The position numbers were made by a program, and so were the translations under genes. Shown here piece after piece: positions 1 to 8,806 of a stretch of DNA of 64,000 nucleotides (position 1 is its first letter; every line of letters starts with the position of its first letter). This DNA is from Streptomyces sp. CB02400 (GTDB taxonomy: Bacteria; Actinomycetota; Actinomycetes; Streptomycetales; Streptomycetaceae): contig NZ_LIWB01000002.1 of assembly GCF_001905725.1 (NCBI RefSeq), positions 295,607-359,606 on the forward strand. Reading direction: 5' to 3'. The notes under the pieces were generated by a model. That model did no database searches. It was given only the letters and a program-made list of their open reading frames with translations, and was not told the origin of the DNA.

Positions 1-1
1 C

Positions 2-565
2 AAGAACGCCACCGACGACGAGATCTGGACGTCGATCGACACGATCTCCGGGTTCTCGTTCTACACGGACCAGGGCCTGAGCCCGTACACGCCGTACTAC
101 TACCAGGCCGGCACGCAGCTCGGCGCGCCGACCATCCACTTCCCGCACATCGAGAAGAAGTACGTCCGCTACGGCTACCAGCCGCCGCGCAACTTCGTGC
201 CCCGCTCGATCGGCATGAGGTTCGAGCCGTGGGCCATGCGGGACGTCGACTCCTGGGTCCGCCACAACGCGAACCACATGCTGTTCGTGTACGGCGAGAA
301 CGACCCGTGGGGCGCCGAGCGGTTCCGTCTCGGGCACGGCGCGCGTGACTCGTACGTCCTCACCGCGCCCGGCATGAACCACGGTGCGAACGTGGCCGGT
401 CTGGTCGCCGAGGAGAAGGCGCTGGCCACGGCCCGCATCCTGGACTGGGCGGACGTCACGCCGAGCACGGTGCGGGAGAACCCGGCGGCGGCGAAGCCGC
501 TGGCGAAGTTCGACGCCAAGCTGGACAAGCGGAACGTCGAGCAGGAGCGGACGCTGCGCCCGTAA
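2..565 (+). CDS. Secreted tripeptidyl aminopeptidase (peptidase family S37, PS-10 type), 3' end only
   Basis: The open frame runs in from the left edge, so the N-terminus and the catalytic serine are outside the window; 187 codons and the TAA stop are present. The visible part reads FYTDQGLSPYTPYYYQAGTQ, then GENDPWG, which fits the acidic member of the triad, and PGMNHG, which fits the catalytic histidine. This layout is that of the S37 prolyl tri/tetrapeptidyl aminopeptidases exported by Streptomyces, which remove N-terminal tri- or tetrapeptides from extracellular proteins. The family call rests on recognition of the C-terminal sequence; a related S28-like hydrolase is the main alternative. 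The stop lies 15 bases from the convergent lipoprotein stop. Confidence 0.75.
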   Translation, partial: KNATDDEIWTSIDTISGFSFYTDQGLSPYTPYYYQAGTQLGAPTIHFPHIEKKYVRYGYQPPRNFVPRSIGMRFEPWAMRDVDSWVRHNANHMLFVYGENDPWGAERFRLGHGARDSYVLTAPGMNHGANVAGLVAEEKALATARILDWADVTPSTVRENPAAAKPLAKFDAKLDKRNVEQERTLRP

Positions 566-579
566 GGGGTGACGCGGGA

Positions 580-1227
580 CTACACCGGGCGGGCGCAGCC
601 CACCGGTGACGTGCCGCCGAGCCGGACGTAGAGGGCCGTGGACGCCGGGCACTTGGACCGGTCGTCCACGGCCTTCACCACCTTGAACTCCGGTTCCCGT
701 TTCTCGCTGCCGTCGCACGCGGTCTCGCGGACCTTGCCGTCGCCCAGGTCGTAGACGCAGTCGCCGACGATGGTGCGCGGCCCGCCCCCGCCGCCCGGAT
801 CGCCGGGGTGCGGCGGCTGGAGGTGGCGCATACAGGCGTAGCCGCGCGGCACCGCCCCGTCGCCGTCCTCGTCGGAGGAGGGGCGCTGCTCGCTGATGTG
901 CAGCACGAAGTCGGTGGTGGCCGGGCAGCGCGGCCCGCCGCGCACGGCCCCGTCGTGGCGGGCGACGACCCGGGCCGCCGCCCGTTCGCTCCCGCAGGAC
1001 ACCTCGGTGAAACTGGTCCGGCCGAAGGAGCTGCACTCGTCGATCGCGAGGAACACCGCCCCGTACCCGGACTGCCGGGCCGGCGTCGGCGACGCCGTAC
1101 GCCGCTCGACCGGCCTGCCGTCCTTCTCGGCGCCGCCCGGCGCGCTCTGGCAGCCGGTGAGCAGCACCGCGACCGCCGCCGCGAACGCGGCGCGCGTCCC
1201 CCACCCACTTCGCACGTGCATCGTCAT
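580..1227 (-). CDS. Putative lipoprotein of unknown function
   Basis: A 215-residue protein with a basic start, a hydrophobic stretch and the lipobox L23-T24-G25-C26, so it should be lipidated at Cys26 and anchored on the outer face of the membrane. The mature part starts with a Pro/Thr/Ser-rich linker and then carries at least six cysteines (for example in DECSSF, EVSCGSE, RGYACM, GDCVYD), suggesting disulfide-bonded repeats as in secreted Streptomyces lipoproteins. No enzyme motif was seen. A second ATG two codons downstream of the first could also serve as the start. I do not recognise the function. Confidence 0.7.
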   Translation of the reverse strand: MTMHVRSGWGTRAAFAAAVAVLLTGCQSAPGGAEKDGRPVERRTASPTPARQSGYGAVFLAIDECSSFGRTSFTEVSCGSERAAARVVARHDGAVRGGPRCPATTDFVLHISEQRPSSDEDGDGAVPRGYACMRHLQPPHPGDPGGGGGPRTIVGDCVYDLGDGKVRETACDGSEKREPEFKVVKAVDDRSKCPASTALYVRLGGTSPVGCARPV

Positions 1228-1376
1228 CCCCCGGACACCCCCGTCCAGCGTGACCGGACGAGCCGGGACACGCCAGACATGTGGGGTGCTTTGCGCACCT
1301 TGGATACGGTGCGTCGGGTGTGTGACGTACGGGCGCTACGTCCAACAAGGTAGGAGTGGCGCGTGTGTGCGACCTG

Positions 1377-3221
1377 CTAGTACGTCAGCCCGTGTCCGAC
1401 CGGGTACAGCACCGTCTCCGGGTCGTCCGCCCGCTGCACCGGCACCGGCAGCGTGCCGCGCGGGTCCACCTTGCCCGCGATCACCCGTGCCGCCGCCCGG
1501 AGTTCGACGTCGGTCCAGGAGTACGTCGCCAGATACGCCGCCACGCCGGGCAGATGGGCCACGTCGTAGGGGTTGCGGACCGCGACCGCGACCACCGGCC
1601 TCCCGGTCGCCAGCAGTTGCTCGACCAGCGTCTTCTGGCTGCCGGCCGCCGTGACGTTGTACGTCCCCACGACGACCGCGTCCGCGTCCTGGGCCGCCGC
1701 GACCGCCTTGGCGATGGTGGCGGCGGACGGTGCGGTGCCGGTGGACAGGGCGGTGGCGGTGAAGCCCAGCTCGGTCAGGGCGCCCGCGAGGACACCGGTC
1801 GGCGGTCCCGTCGTACCGGACGGGGAGGCCGGATCGGCGCCGACCACCAGCAGCTTCTGCTGCCTGCGCCGGGACAGCGGCAGCAGATCACCCTCGTTGA
1901 CCAGCAGGGTGGTGGTGCGCTCGGCGATCCGGTCGGCGGCGGCCAGGTGCGCACGGGTGCCGACGGTGCGGTCGACTCCGGAGTGCGAGACGTACGGGTC
2001 CTCGAACAGACCCAGTCGCGCCTTCAGCCGCAGCACCCGCAGGATCGACTCGTCGAGCCGGTCCTCGGTCAGCTCGCCGTCGCGTACGGCGTTCAGGACC
2101 GCGTTCCAGGCGACGTCCAGGGAGGGCGGGTTGAGCAACTGGTCCACGCCCGCCTTCAGCGCCAGCACCGGCACCCGGTCGTCGCCGTACTTCGTGCGTA
2201 CGCCCTCCATGCCGAGGGAGTCGGTGACCACGACCCCGTCGTAGCCGAGCTCCTCGCGCAGGATGCCGGTGAGGATGGGGCGGGAGAGGGTGGCCGGGTC
2301 CTCGGAGGCGTCGAGGGCCGGGACGACGATGTGCGCGGTCATGATGGAGTCGATGCCCGCAGCGACGGCGGCCCGGAACGGCGGCGCGTCCAGCTCCTCC
2401 CACTGCTCGCGGGTGTGGTGGATGTAGGGCAGCTCGGCGTGGCTGTCGGTGATCGTGTCACCGTGTCCGGGGAAGTGCTTGGCCGTCGAGGCGACGCGGG
2501 ACGACTCGTAGCCCCTGACCTCCGCCGCGACGAGGCCCGCGACCGCCTCCGGGTCGGAGCCGAAGGAACGGACGCCGATGACGGGGTTGGCCGGGTCGAC
2601 GTTGACGTCGGCCACCGGGGAGTAGTTCTGGCGGATGCCCAGGGCGCGCAGTTCACGGCCCGCGATCCGGCCGAGGGTCCGGGCGTCGGAGCGGGAACCG
2701 CCGGCGCCGACGGCCATCGCGCCCGGGAACAGGGTGGCGGGTTCGCCCACGCGGGCCACGATGCCGTGCTCCTGGTCGGTGGAGATCAGCACGGGCAGCC
2801 CGCGCGGCAGGCCGAGGGACGCCTTCTGGATGCCGTTGGACAGGCCCGCGATCTGGTGCGGGTCGCGGGTGTTGTGCGCCCAGGCGAAGTAGATGATGCC
2901 GCCGACCCGGTACTTGGCGAGCAGTTCGGCGGCCGTGCGGACGCCGATCTCCTCCAGGTTGGCGTCGACGTCGGCCTGGTCCGGGTCGGTGGCGGAGTGG
3001 CCGTAGACCCGCATCACGAAGAGCTGGCCGACCTTCTCCTCCAGCGTCATGCGGGAGATGAGGGCGCGCAGCTTTCTGTCGTCGTGCGCGGACCGGCCGC
3101 CGGCCGCGTGGACGGTGCCGCCGGCCGCGAGGGCGGTGGTGACGCCCGCCGTCGCGGCGAGGACGGTACGTCTGGACGGACGTGCGGTGCTTCCCGTGCT
3201 TCCGGTGCTGCTGTCGGGCAC
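1377..3221 (-). CDS. nagZ: Tat-exported glycoside hydrolase family 3 beta-N-acetylhexosaminidase
   Basis: Start GTG at 3221 is set by AAAGGAG eight bases upstream; longer readings lack a ribosome site. The 614-residue product has a twin-arginine signal (RR at 17-18, then a hydrophobic run to about residue 40), so it is exported folded. The GH3 barrel carries KHFPGHG at 248-254 followed by D259-S260-H261; this KH(F)PGHG-x4-DSH signature marks the N-acetylglucosaminidase (NagZ) branch, where the Asp-His pair is the acid/base. The nucleophile is the Asp of VVTDSLGM, D334. A second alpha/beta domain follows, as in Bacillus NagZ (YbbD). It probably cleaves terminal GlcNAc from wall muropeptides or chitin fragments outside the cell. 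Confidence 0.85.
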   Translation of the reverse strand: MPDSSTGSTGSTARPSRRTVLAATAGVTTALAAGGTVHAAGGRSAHDDRKLRALISRMTLEEKVGQLFVMRVYGHSATDPDQADVDANLEEIGVRTAAELLAKYRVGGIIYFAWAHNTRDPHQIAGLSNGIQKASLGLPRGLPVLISTDQEHGIVARVGEPATLFPGAMAVGAGGSRSDARTLGRIAGRELRALGIRQNYSPVADVNVDPANPVIGVRSFGSDPEAVAGLVAAEVRGYESSRVASTAKHFPGHGDTITDSHAELPYIHHTREQWEELDAPPFRAAVAAGIDSIMTAHIVVPALDASEDPATLSRPILTGILREELGYDGVVVTDSLGMEGVRTKYGDDRVPVLALKAGVDQLLNPPSLDVAWNAVLNAVRDGELTEDRLDESILRVLRLKARLGLFEDPYVSHSGVDRTVGTRAHLAAADRIAERTTTLLVNEGDLLPLSRRRQQKLLVVGADPASPSGTTGPPTGVLAGALTELGFTATALSTGTAPSAATIAKAVAAAQDADAVVVGTYNVTAAGSQKTLVEQLLATGRPVVAVAVRNPYDVAHLPGVAAYLATYSWTDVELRAAARVIAGKVDPRGTLPVPVQRADDPETVLYPVGHGLTY

Positions 3222-3642
3222 GTGCGCTCCTTTGGAAGGTGATCCGCGGGGACCGGGGATCCACTGAAGGACATCCTTGAAGGAAACTGCCAGGAGGTCA
3301 CCAATATCCGGGAAGTTTCTGCCAGTCAAGGGAGTGCGCAGCAACCGGGCGGGACCCGCAGGGCTCGGGGGTCCGGAGGGCCTGGGGGACACGCAGGGCC
3401 TGGGGGCCTGGAGGCCTGGGGGCCGTCATCGGCGCGATGGGAGGGGGGCGCGCCGATGACGGCGTGCTGCCGGCCACGGCACGGCGGAGAGGGTTGGTCA
3501 GCGATCGCAGCCAGCAGCGAGGGCCGACACCGCACCACGGAGACTCATATCCGGCAGCCTGCACATGGGACGGACGGAGGTGGGGACGGGTTCCGCGGCC
3601 GGACCGGATTTCCCGAAATCGGGACCGGGGGTTCGTACGGGG
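3222..3642. other. Gene-free interval upstream of the GH3 gene
   Basis: No credible gene in 420 bases. The right half has a G-rich stretch with repeated cctggggg units (about 3360-3425). The left half holds the likely GH3 promoter and, on the minus strand, two copies of CTGGCAG (starting near 3327 and 3295) spaced about three helical turns, which could be regulator half-sites. Confidence 0.5.
3301..3329 (-). promoter_or_regulatory. Candidate sigma70-type promoter of the GH3 gene
   Basis: On the minus strand TTGACT (3329-3324) is followed after 17 bases by TATTGG (3306-3301), about 80 bases upstream of the GTG start. The -35 box is close to consensus and the -10 box is weaker. Seen by eye only. 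Confidence 0.4.
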
Positions 3643-4560
3643 TCAGCGGGGCGAGTGCGCCGACACCTCGGGCCAGTGCCCGCACAGCGTGCGGACGGTC
3701 TCCGCGATCGCCGGACGGCGGGCCGCCCCGGTGCGCCACAGCGCGTACAGCCGCCGTACGGGCATGGGGTCCAGCGGTACCTCCACCACACCGGCGGGCA
3801 GCGGACCGCGCCCCAGCCGGGGGATCAGCGCGATGCCGAGCCCGGCCGCGACCAGGGCGACCAGGGTCGGGTTCTCGTCGGCCTGGTGGACGATCTCCGG
3901 CTCGTGCCCGGCCGCGCGCAGGGTGCGCACCAGCCACTCGTGACAGACCCGCCCCGGCGGCTGGCAGATCCACCGCTCACCGCCCAGCTCCTCCCGCCGT
4001 ACCGCCGTACGCCCCGCGAAGGGGTGGTCCTCGGGCACCAGCAGATCGCACAGGTCGTTCCCGATGACCGCCTGCTCCACGCCGGCCGGGGCGGGCAGCG
4101 GCGCGATGTCCCAGTCGTGCGCGACGACGAGGTCGACCGCGCCCTTGGCGACCAGGTCCACGGAGAGATGGGGATCGATCTCGGTGAGCCGCGTGTCGAG
4201 CGCGGGATGCCGGCGGGCCAGGTCGGCCAGGACGGGCGGCATCAGCCCGCGGGCCGCCGACGCGAACGCGGCGACGGTCAGCCGCCCGGCCGGTACCCCG
4301 CGCCGCTCCTCCAGCTCGGTCTCCGCCCGCTCCACGATGGCGAGCAGCTCCCGCGCGGTGCGCACGAGCTGATGCGCCTCGTCGGTCAGCCGCACGCCCC
4401 GGCCCTCCCGCTCCAGCAGCACCGTCCGCGTCTCCCGCTCCAGCTTGGCGATCTGCTGGGAGACGGCGGACGAGGTGTAGCCGAGCGCCACGGCGGCGGC
4501 ACCGACGGTGCCGTGGACGGAGACGGCGTGCAGGGCGCGCAGCCGCTGGAGGTCGAGCAT
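3643..4560 (-). CDS. LysR-family transcriptional regulator
   Basis: A 305-residue LysR-type protein. The N-terminal winged helix-turn-helix begins MLDLQRLRALHAVSVHGTVG and contains the recognition region GYTSSAVSQQIAKLE, followed by the linker helix and a periplasmic-binding-like effector domain (about residues 90-295). It is transcribed away from the EamA transporter gene with 90 bases between the starts, the standard LysR arrangement for a regulator controlling its divergent neighbour in response to the neighbour's substrate. The effector is unknown. Confidence 0.9.
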   Translation of the reverse strand: MLDLQRLRALHAVSVHGTVGAAAVALGYTSSAVSQQIAKLERETRTVLLEREGRGVRLTDEAHQLVRTARELLAIVERAETELEERRGVPAGRLTVAAFASAARGLMPPVLADLARRHPALDTRLTEIDPHLSVDLVAKGAVDLVVAHDWDIAPLPAPAGVEQAVIGNDLCDLLVPEDHPFAGRTAVRREELGGERWICQPPGRVCHEWLVRTLRAAGHEPEIVHQADENPTLVALVAAGLGIALIPRLGRGPLPAGVVEVPLDPMPVRRLYALWRTGAARRPAIAETVRTLCGHWPEVSAHSPR

Positions 4561-4579
4561 GACGGCTCCCCGATCGGTT

Positions 4580-4615
4580 AGCGATGCTTCATCCAACCAT
4601 GCAGGAATCATCGCT
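4580..4615. promoter_or_regulatory. Inverted repeat between the LysR and EamA genes, candidate LysR operator
   Basis: AGCGATG at 4580-4586 and CATCGCT at 4609-4615 are exact reverse complements, 22 bases apart, lying between the two divergent starts. LysR proteins bind such interrupted dyads in shared promoter regions. Only the symmetry and position are seen; binding is inferred. Confidence 0.45.
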
Positions 4616-4650
4616 GGTGCTGAAGTGTGGTGGGCGGTGATCCTCGACGT

Positions 4651-5580
4651 ATGCGACCTTCCCACCTGTTCCTCGCCGTCCTCGTCGCCGCCGTGTGGGG
4701 GGTGAACTTCACCGTCATCGAGGTCGGGCTCGACCACTTCCCGCCGCTGCTCTTCTCCGCCCTGCGCTTCCTCGTGGCGGCGCTGCCCGCGGTGTTCTTC
4801 GTGGGGCGGCCCAAGGTGGCGTGGAAGTGGATCGTGGGGGTGGGGCTCGCGCTGGGGGTGGCCAAGTTCGGGCTGCTGTTCGTCGGCATGGACGCGGGGA
4901 TGCCGGGCGGACTGTCCTCGCTGGTGCTCCAGATCCAGGCGGTGTTCACGGCCCTGTTCGCCTTCGCGCTCCTCGGCGAACGCCCTTCGCGCGTCCGGCT
5001 GGTGGGCATGGCGGTGGCGCTGGCCGGGATCGGCGTGGCGGCGGTCGACGAGGGCACCTCCGGGCCGCTGCTCGGCTTCGCCCTGGTGGTCGCGGCGGCG
5101 GCCTGCTGGGGCGTCTCCAACATCCTCACCCGCAAGGCGGCGCCCCCGGACGCCCTGAACTTCATGATCTGGGTGAGTACGGTGCCGGTGCTGCCGCTGC
5201 TCGCCCTCTCCCTGCTGCTGGAGGGCCCGTCGCGGGACCTCGACGCCCTGCGCGGCCTGGACTGGCAGGGCGCGGGCACGGTGCTCTTCGTCGCCTGGGT
5301 CGCCACGGTGTTCGGCTTCGGCGCCTGGGGGTGGCTGCTGCGCCGCCACCCCGCCTCCACGGTCGCGCCCTTCTCCCTGCTCGTCCCGGTCTTCGGCATG
5401 TCGTCGGCCGCGCTGTTCCTGGGCGAGTCCGTGACCCCGCTGCGGTGGTGCGCGGCGGCGCTGCTGGTGGGCGGGGTGGCGCTGGCGTCGGTGACGTGGC
5501 GGCGGCCGGCGGCGGTGCCGGTGGTGAAACCCGTTCGACGGGCGGAGAACCGTACGGAAGACTCGCCGGTCGGCGGATGA
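4651..5580 (+). CDS. EamA-family drug/metabolite transporter
   Basis: A 309-residue membrane protein with ten predicted helices in two EamA repeats; the first helix starts right after the initiator ([20 protein letters not shown]). Each half has the family's conserved turn before its last helices (FALLGERPS in the first, LFLGESVTP in the second). The ATG at 4651 is preferred over a GTG at 4627 because it starts at the helix and gives the usual family length. EamA proteins (YdeD/RhtA-like) export amino acids or metabolites. It is divergent from the LysR gene, which probably regulates it, and 28 bases upstream of the acetyltransferase, so the two may be cotranscribed. Confidence 0.87.
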   Translation: MRPSHLFLAVLVAAVWGVNFTVIEVGLDHFPPLLFSALRFLVAALPAVFFVGRPKVAWKWIVGVGLALGVAKFGLLFVGMDAGMPGGLSSLVLQIQAVFTALFAFALLGERPSRVRLVGMAVALAGIGVAAVDEGTSGPLLGFALVVAAAACWGVSNILTRKAAPPDALNFMIWVSTVPVLPLLALSLLLEGPSRDLDALRGLDWQGAGTVLFVAWVATVFGFGAWGWLLRRHPASTVAPFSLLVPVFGMSSAALFLGESVTPLRWCAAALLVGGVALASVTWRRPAAVPVVKPVRRAENRTEDSPVGG

Positions 5581-5608
5581 GGAAGATCGGGAGACCGGGA
5601 GAGCGCAC

Positions 5609-6283
5609 ATGGGTTTTGTTCTGGAAGGGCCGGTCCTCGAGGGCACGTCGGTGCGCCTGGAACCACTGGAACACCGGCACACGGCCGACCTCGCGCTGGC
5701 CGCGGAGGAGAACCGGGACACCTACACCTACACCTGGGTGCCCAGGGCCGGCGAGGTCGGCGCCTACATCGACGCGCAGCTCGCCCGCGCGGCGACCGGA
5801 CGGCTGGCCCCCTACGCGCAGATCTCCCTCGCCACCGGACGCGCGGTGGGCGCCACCGCGTACTGGGAGCCCCGTTCCTGGCTGGACGAGGACCGGCTCG
5901 ACGCGATCGAGGTCGGCTTCACCTGGCTCGCCGGCTCCGCCCAGGGCACGGGCCTCAACGCCGAGTCCAAACTCCTGCTCTTCGGCCACGCCTTCGAGGA
6001 GTGGGGAGTGTCCCGCGTCGACCTGAAGACGGACGCCCGCAACACCCGCTCCCGCACGGCGATCGAACGCACCGGCGCCCACTTCGAGGGCGTCCTGCGC
6101 AACTGGTCCCGCTCCTGGGCCCCGGGCGAGGAGGGCCGCCTGCGCGACTCGGCGATCTACTCGATCACGAGGGAGGACTGGCCGGAGGTCCGCCACGGAC
6201 TGGAACAGAGGGCGGCGACCCGGGCCGCCGTTCAGGGGCGCGGGGCTGTGACATGTGCGGCTCCGCCGCGCGGGCGCGTATAG
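5609..6283 (+). CDS. GNAT-family N-acetyltransferase (RimJ/RimL type)
   Basis: A 224-residue GNAT protein. It begins with the strand pair typical of RimJ/RimL-like enzymes ([20 protein letters not shown]) and has the GNAT core [20 protein letters not shown] in place of the usual R/Q-x-x-G-x-G/A pyrophosphate loop, then [22 protein letters not shown], the classic acetyl-CoA-site helix of this branch. The start has GGGAG about eight bases upstream. The last 25 or so codons run into a repeat-derived sequence and look non-native, so the reading frame has probably been extended by repeat insertion. Substrate unknown. Confidence 0.85.
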   Translation: MGFVLEGPVLEGTSVRLEPLEHRHTADLALAAEENRDTYTYTWVPRAGEVGAYIDAQLARAATGRLAPYAQISLATGRAVGATAYWEPRSWLDEDRLDAIEVGFTWLAGSAQGTGLNAESKLLLFGHAFEEWGVSRVDLKTDARNTRSRTAIERTGAHFEGVLRNWSRSWAPGEEGRLRDSAIYSITREDWPEVRHGLEQRAATRAAVQGRGAVTCAAPPRGRV

Positions 6284-6350
6284 GGGCGCGGGGAACTGCG
6301 CGAAAAGGGGCGCGGGGAACTGCGCGAAAAGGGGCGCGGGGAACTGCGCG
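6283..6350 (+). repeat. Three tandem copies of a dispersed 20-base Streptomyces repeat
   Basis: The core GGGGCGCGGGGAACTGCGCG occurs exactly at 6283-6302, 6307-6326 and 6331-6350, with AAAA spacers, giving a perfect 24-base period. The third copy leads into gccaaccacgacgcacccgcac, the tail often attached to this element in Streptomyces. It sits between the convergent 3' ends of the acetyltransferase and MFS genes. Three more single copies occur elsewhere in the window, all next to gene ends, which suggests a transcript-end or REP-like role. Confidence 0.9.
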
Positions 6351-6422
6351 GCCAACCACGACGCACCCGCACCCGCCCCACGACGCCACCACCCCGAGCT
6401 CTCCAGCCCACCCCCCGGAGGG

Positions 6423-7661
6423 TCAGGGCACCTCCCGCGAGGGAGAACCCTCCCGCAACTCCGGCGTACTCGTACCGACATACACCACCGCCACCACACA
6501 CAACACCCCACCCACCACCAGCGCCGCCGCCCCGGACGTCGCCCCGGCCACCAACCCCGCCCGCATATTGCCGAGGTGCGGCCCCGCCTGCCCGACGATC
6601 TGCTCGGCGGCCGTGACCCGCCCCAACAAAGCGTCAGGCGTCCGGGTCTGCACGATCGTGGTGCGGGAGAGCACCGACAGCGCGTCGGCCCCACCGGCCA
6701 CGACCAGCAGCCCCAGACCGACCCAGGGGCTGCTCATGACCCCGAACGAGGCCAGCGCGGCACCCCACACACCGGCACCGAACAGCATCACGAGGCCGGG
6801 ACGGCCCAGGTGGGTCACCGCCCCGGACAGCGCCGACGCCAGCACGCCACCGATCGCGACCGCCGACAGGAACAGGCCCAGCGTGCGCGGATCACCGCCG
6901 AACCGTTCGTCGTTGATCAGCGGGAACAGGCTGACCGGCATCGACAGGACGGTGGCGGCGAGGTCGGTGACGAGCGCGCCGCGCACCACCCGGTGACCGG
7001 CCAGGAAGCGCAGCCCGTCCAGCACCCCGTGCAGCCCGGCGCGGGACGGCTCGCCCTCGGGCGGCAGCGCGGGCAGACCGAACGCGCCGTAGAAGGACAG
7101 CAGGAAGCTCAGCGCGTCGAGCAGGTAGCAGACGCCGATGCCGAACCAGCCGAGCAGCAGGCCCCCGAGCGCGGGCCCGAGGAACATCATCGCCTGACCG
7201 GTGACCTGGTAGAGCGCGAGTCCGGAGGCCACCTGCTCCTTGGGCAGCAGCCGGGGCACGAACACACCGGCCGCCGGACCGCCGACCGCCGCGCAGGCGG
7301 ACTGGGCGGCGACCAGGGCGAGCACACCGCCCACCGGCACGTTCCCGGTGAATCCCTGGACCGCAAGGAGCAGCGAGCAGACCGCCTGGCCGACCGTCGC
7401 GGCCAGGAAGATCCGGCGCCGGTCGCCCCGGTCGGCCCAGGCCCCGGCGAACAGTCCGAAGCAGACCAGCGGCAGCGCCTGCGCGAGACCCACCGCGCCG
7501 CTCCAGGCCGCGCTGTGCGTCATCTCCCAGACCTGGTACATGACGGTGACCATGGTCATGAAGCCGCCGAGGAGGGACACCGTCCGCCCGATCAGCAGGC
7601 GTCTGAAGACCGGTGAGGTGCGCAGGGGACGCACGTCGATCAGCGTGCGGGACAGGCTCAC
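6423..7661 (-). CDS. MFS transporter, EntS-like exporter
   Basis: A 412-residue major facilitator with twelve predicted helices. The loop between helices 2 and 3 carries GAWADRGDRRR, the A-type MFS motif, and the overall pattern (FRRLLIGRTVSLLGGFMTMVTVMYQVW at the start) matches the EntS/MFS_3 group of siderophore and drug exporters. The start is GTG at 7661 without an obvious ribosome site. It is convergent with the acetyltransferase, with the tandem repeat between them. The exported compound cannot be inferred from context. Confidence 0.85.
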   Translation of the reverse strand: MSLSRTLIDVRPLRTSPVFRRLLIGRTVSLLGGFMTMVTVMYQVWEMTHSAAWSGAVGLAQALPLVCFGLFAGAWADRGDRRRIFLAATVGQAVCSLLLAVQGFTGNVPVGGVLALVAAQSACAAVGGPAAGVFVPRLLPKEQVASGLALYQVTGQAMMFLGPALGGLLLGWFGIGVCYLLDALSFLLSFYGAFGLPALPPEGEPSRAGLHGVLDGLRFLAGHRVVRGALVTDLAATVLSMPVSLFPLINDERFGGDPRTLGLFLSAVAIGGVLASALSGAVTHLGRPGLVMLFGAGVWGAALASFGVMSSPWVGLGLLVVAGGADALSVLSRTTIVQTRTPDALLGRVTAAEQIVGQAGPHLGNMRAGLVAGATSGAAALVVGGVLCVVAVVYVGTSTPELREGSPSREVP

Positions 7662-7753
7662 GAGGGCAGGGCGGCGGGGCGGGGCACGGGCTGGGGCACG
7701 GCGGGGACGCTATCCGGCCGCCACCCGCCCCGGCCAGTGGTTTTTCCGTCCGG

Positions 7754-8554
7754 TCAGGCCGACTCGCTGAGCAGCCGGGCCAGGTGCTCCCGGCCGGGGG
7801 TGAGCAGGCCGGGCAGCGGGGCGGCGTCGGCGTACCAGCGCTTCTCGTACTCCCAGCAGAGCCAGCCGTCCCAGCCGTGCCGGGAGAGGATCTCCACGCA
7901 GTCGGTCAGCGGGAGGACACCGGCGCCGAGCGGGAGCGGGGTCGTGTCGTCGGCGGAGGCGATGTCCTTGACCTGGACGTAGCCGAGGTGCGGGGAGAGG
8001 GCCGCGTAGCTCTCGGCGGGCTGTTCGCCGCCGAGCCAGGTGTGCATCACGTCCCACAGCGCACCCACCTGACGGTGGCCGACCAGACCGAGGACCCTGA
8101 TCGCGTCGGCGCCGGTACGGTGCGAGTCGTGGGTCTCCAGCAGGATCCGTACGCCCAGGTCGGCGGCGTACTCGGCGGCCGTGCCCAGCCGGCGGGCGGC
8201 CGTCGCGTCCGCCTCCTCGGGGCTCTGCTCGGTGCCGCCGCCGGGGAAGACCCGGACGAAGGGGGCGCCGAGGTCCCGGGCGAGGTCGAGGAGGGCGCGG
8301 ATCTCGGCGAGGACGGGTTCGTCCTCGCCGGGCGCGGCGACCCGGGCGTACCCGGCGAGACCCAGGATCTCGATGCCGGCCGCCTTGAACCGGGCGGCCA
8401 CATCGGTACGTTCGGCGGGGCCGAGCCCCGGATGGACGGGTTCCTCGGGGTGGGCGCGCAGCTCCACGCCGTGGTAGCCGTGCGCGGTCGCGAGGCCCAG
8501 CACGTCGGTGAGGGGCAGCCCGGGGACGCCGAGGGTGGAGAACGCCAGCTTCAT
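7754..8554 (-). CDS. Sugar phosphate isomerase/epimerase (xylose isomerase-like TIM barrel)
   Basis: A 266-residue TIM-barrel protein of the AP-endonuclease-2/xylose-isomerase fold: MKLAFSTLGVPGLPLTDVL start, GYHGVELR in strand 2, LLETHDSHRT with the metal-ligand Glu and His, GALWDVMHTW with metal-ligand Asp/His, and YVQVKDI near the end. The ATG at 8554 fits the family start; the frame stays open upstream only because a repeat has been read through. It lies downstream of the LacI gene on the same strand, with 252 bases and an inverted pair of repeats between. Probably part of the sugar or cyclitol catabolic locus at 8.8-13.2 kb. Confidence 0.85.
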   Translation of the reverse strand: MKLAFSTLGVPGLPLTDVLGLATAHGYHGVELRAHPEEPVHPGLGPAERTDVAARFKAAGIEILGLAGYARVAAPGEDEPVLAEIRALLDLARDLGAPFVRVFPGGGTEQSPEEADATAARRLGTAAEYAADLGVRILLETHDSHRTGADAIRVLGLVGHRQVGALWDVMHTWLGGEQPAESYAALSPHLGYVQVKDIASADDTTPLPLGAGVLPLTDCVEILSRHGWDGWLCWEYEKRWYADAAPLPGLLTPGREHLARLLSESA

Positions 8555-8635
8555 GGAACCGGACCCTACCCGCGACCGCCCGGGCCGACCCCTCTCCCTC
8601 ACGCTGGTGTCGGCGTCGCGGGTCGTGAGGGCGTT

Positions 8636-8655
8636 CGCGCAGTTCCCCGCGCCCC
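8636..8655 (-). repeat. Dispersed 20-base repeat, single copy in minus orientation
   Basis: Exact reverse complement of GGGGCGCGGGGAACTGCGCG. With the plus-oriented copy at 8734-8753 it forms a perfect inverted pair 78 bases apart between the LacI stop and the isomerase start, so a transcript could fold into a 20-bp stem. Confidence 0.85.
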
Positions 8656-8733
8656 TGGGAGTTGCCCGCACCGACGCCACAGAGACCCCGGCAAGCACCC
8701 CCACGGACCCGCACTCGACGACGCACCTCTCTA

Positions 8734-8753
8734 GGGGCGCGGGGAACTGCGCG
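8734..8753 (+). repeat. Dispersed 20-base repeat, single copy in plus orientation
   Basis: Exact copy of the 20-base core, 53 bases downstream of the LacI stop codon on the minus strand. It is the partner of the inverted copy at 8636-8655 and may end the lacI transcript. Confidence 0.85.
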
Positions 8754-8806
8754 AATACCCCCCCACAGCCCGCACCGGCGGTGCAGAACCCCGGACCAAG
8801 GTCCGA

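Noticed and set aside
1356..3242. 628-codon open frame on the plus strand
   Set aside because: It is the antisense of the GH3 gene, with low-complexity Arg/Gly/Val-rich product and no ribosome site. High G+C leaves long antisense frames open.
6283..6350. Possible CRISPR array
   Set aside because: The 24-base units are directly adjacent with a constant AAAA instead of unique spacers, and no cas genes are present.
8555..8704. 50-codon upstream extension of the isomerase frame
   Set aside because: It reads through the dispersed repeat (giving RGAGNCANAL); homologues start at MKLAFSTLG.
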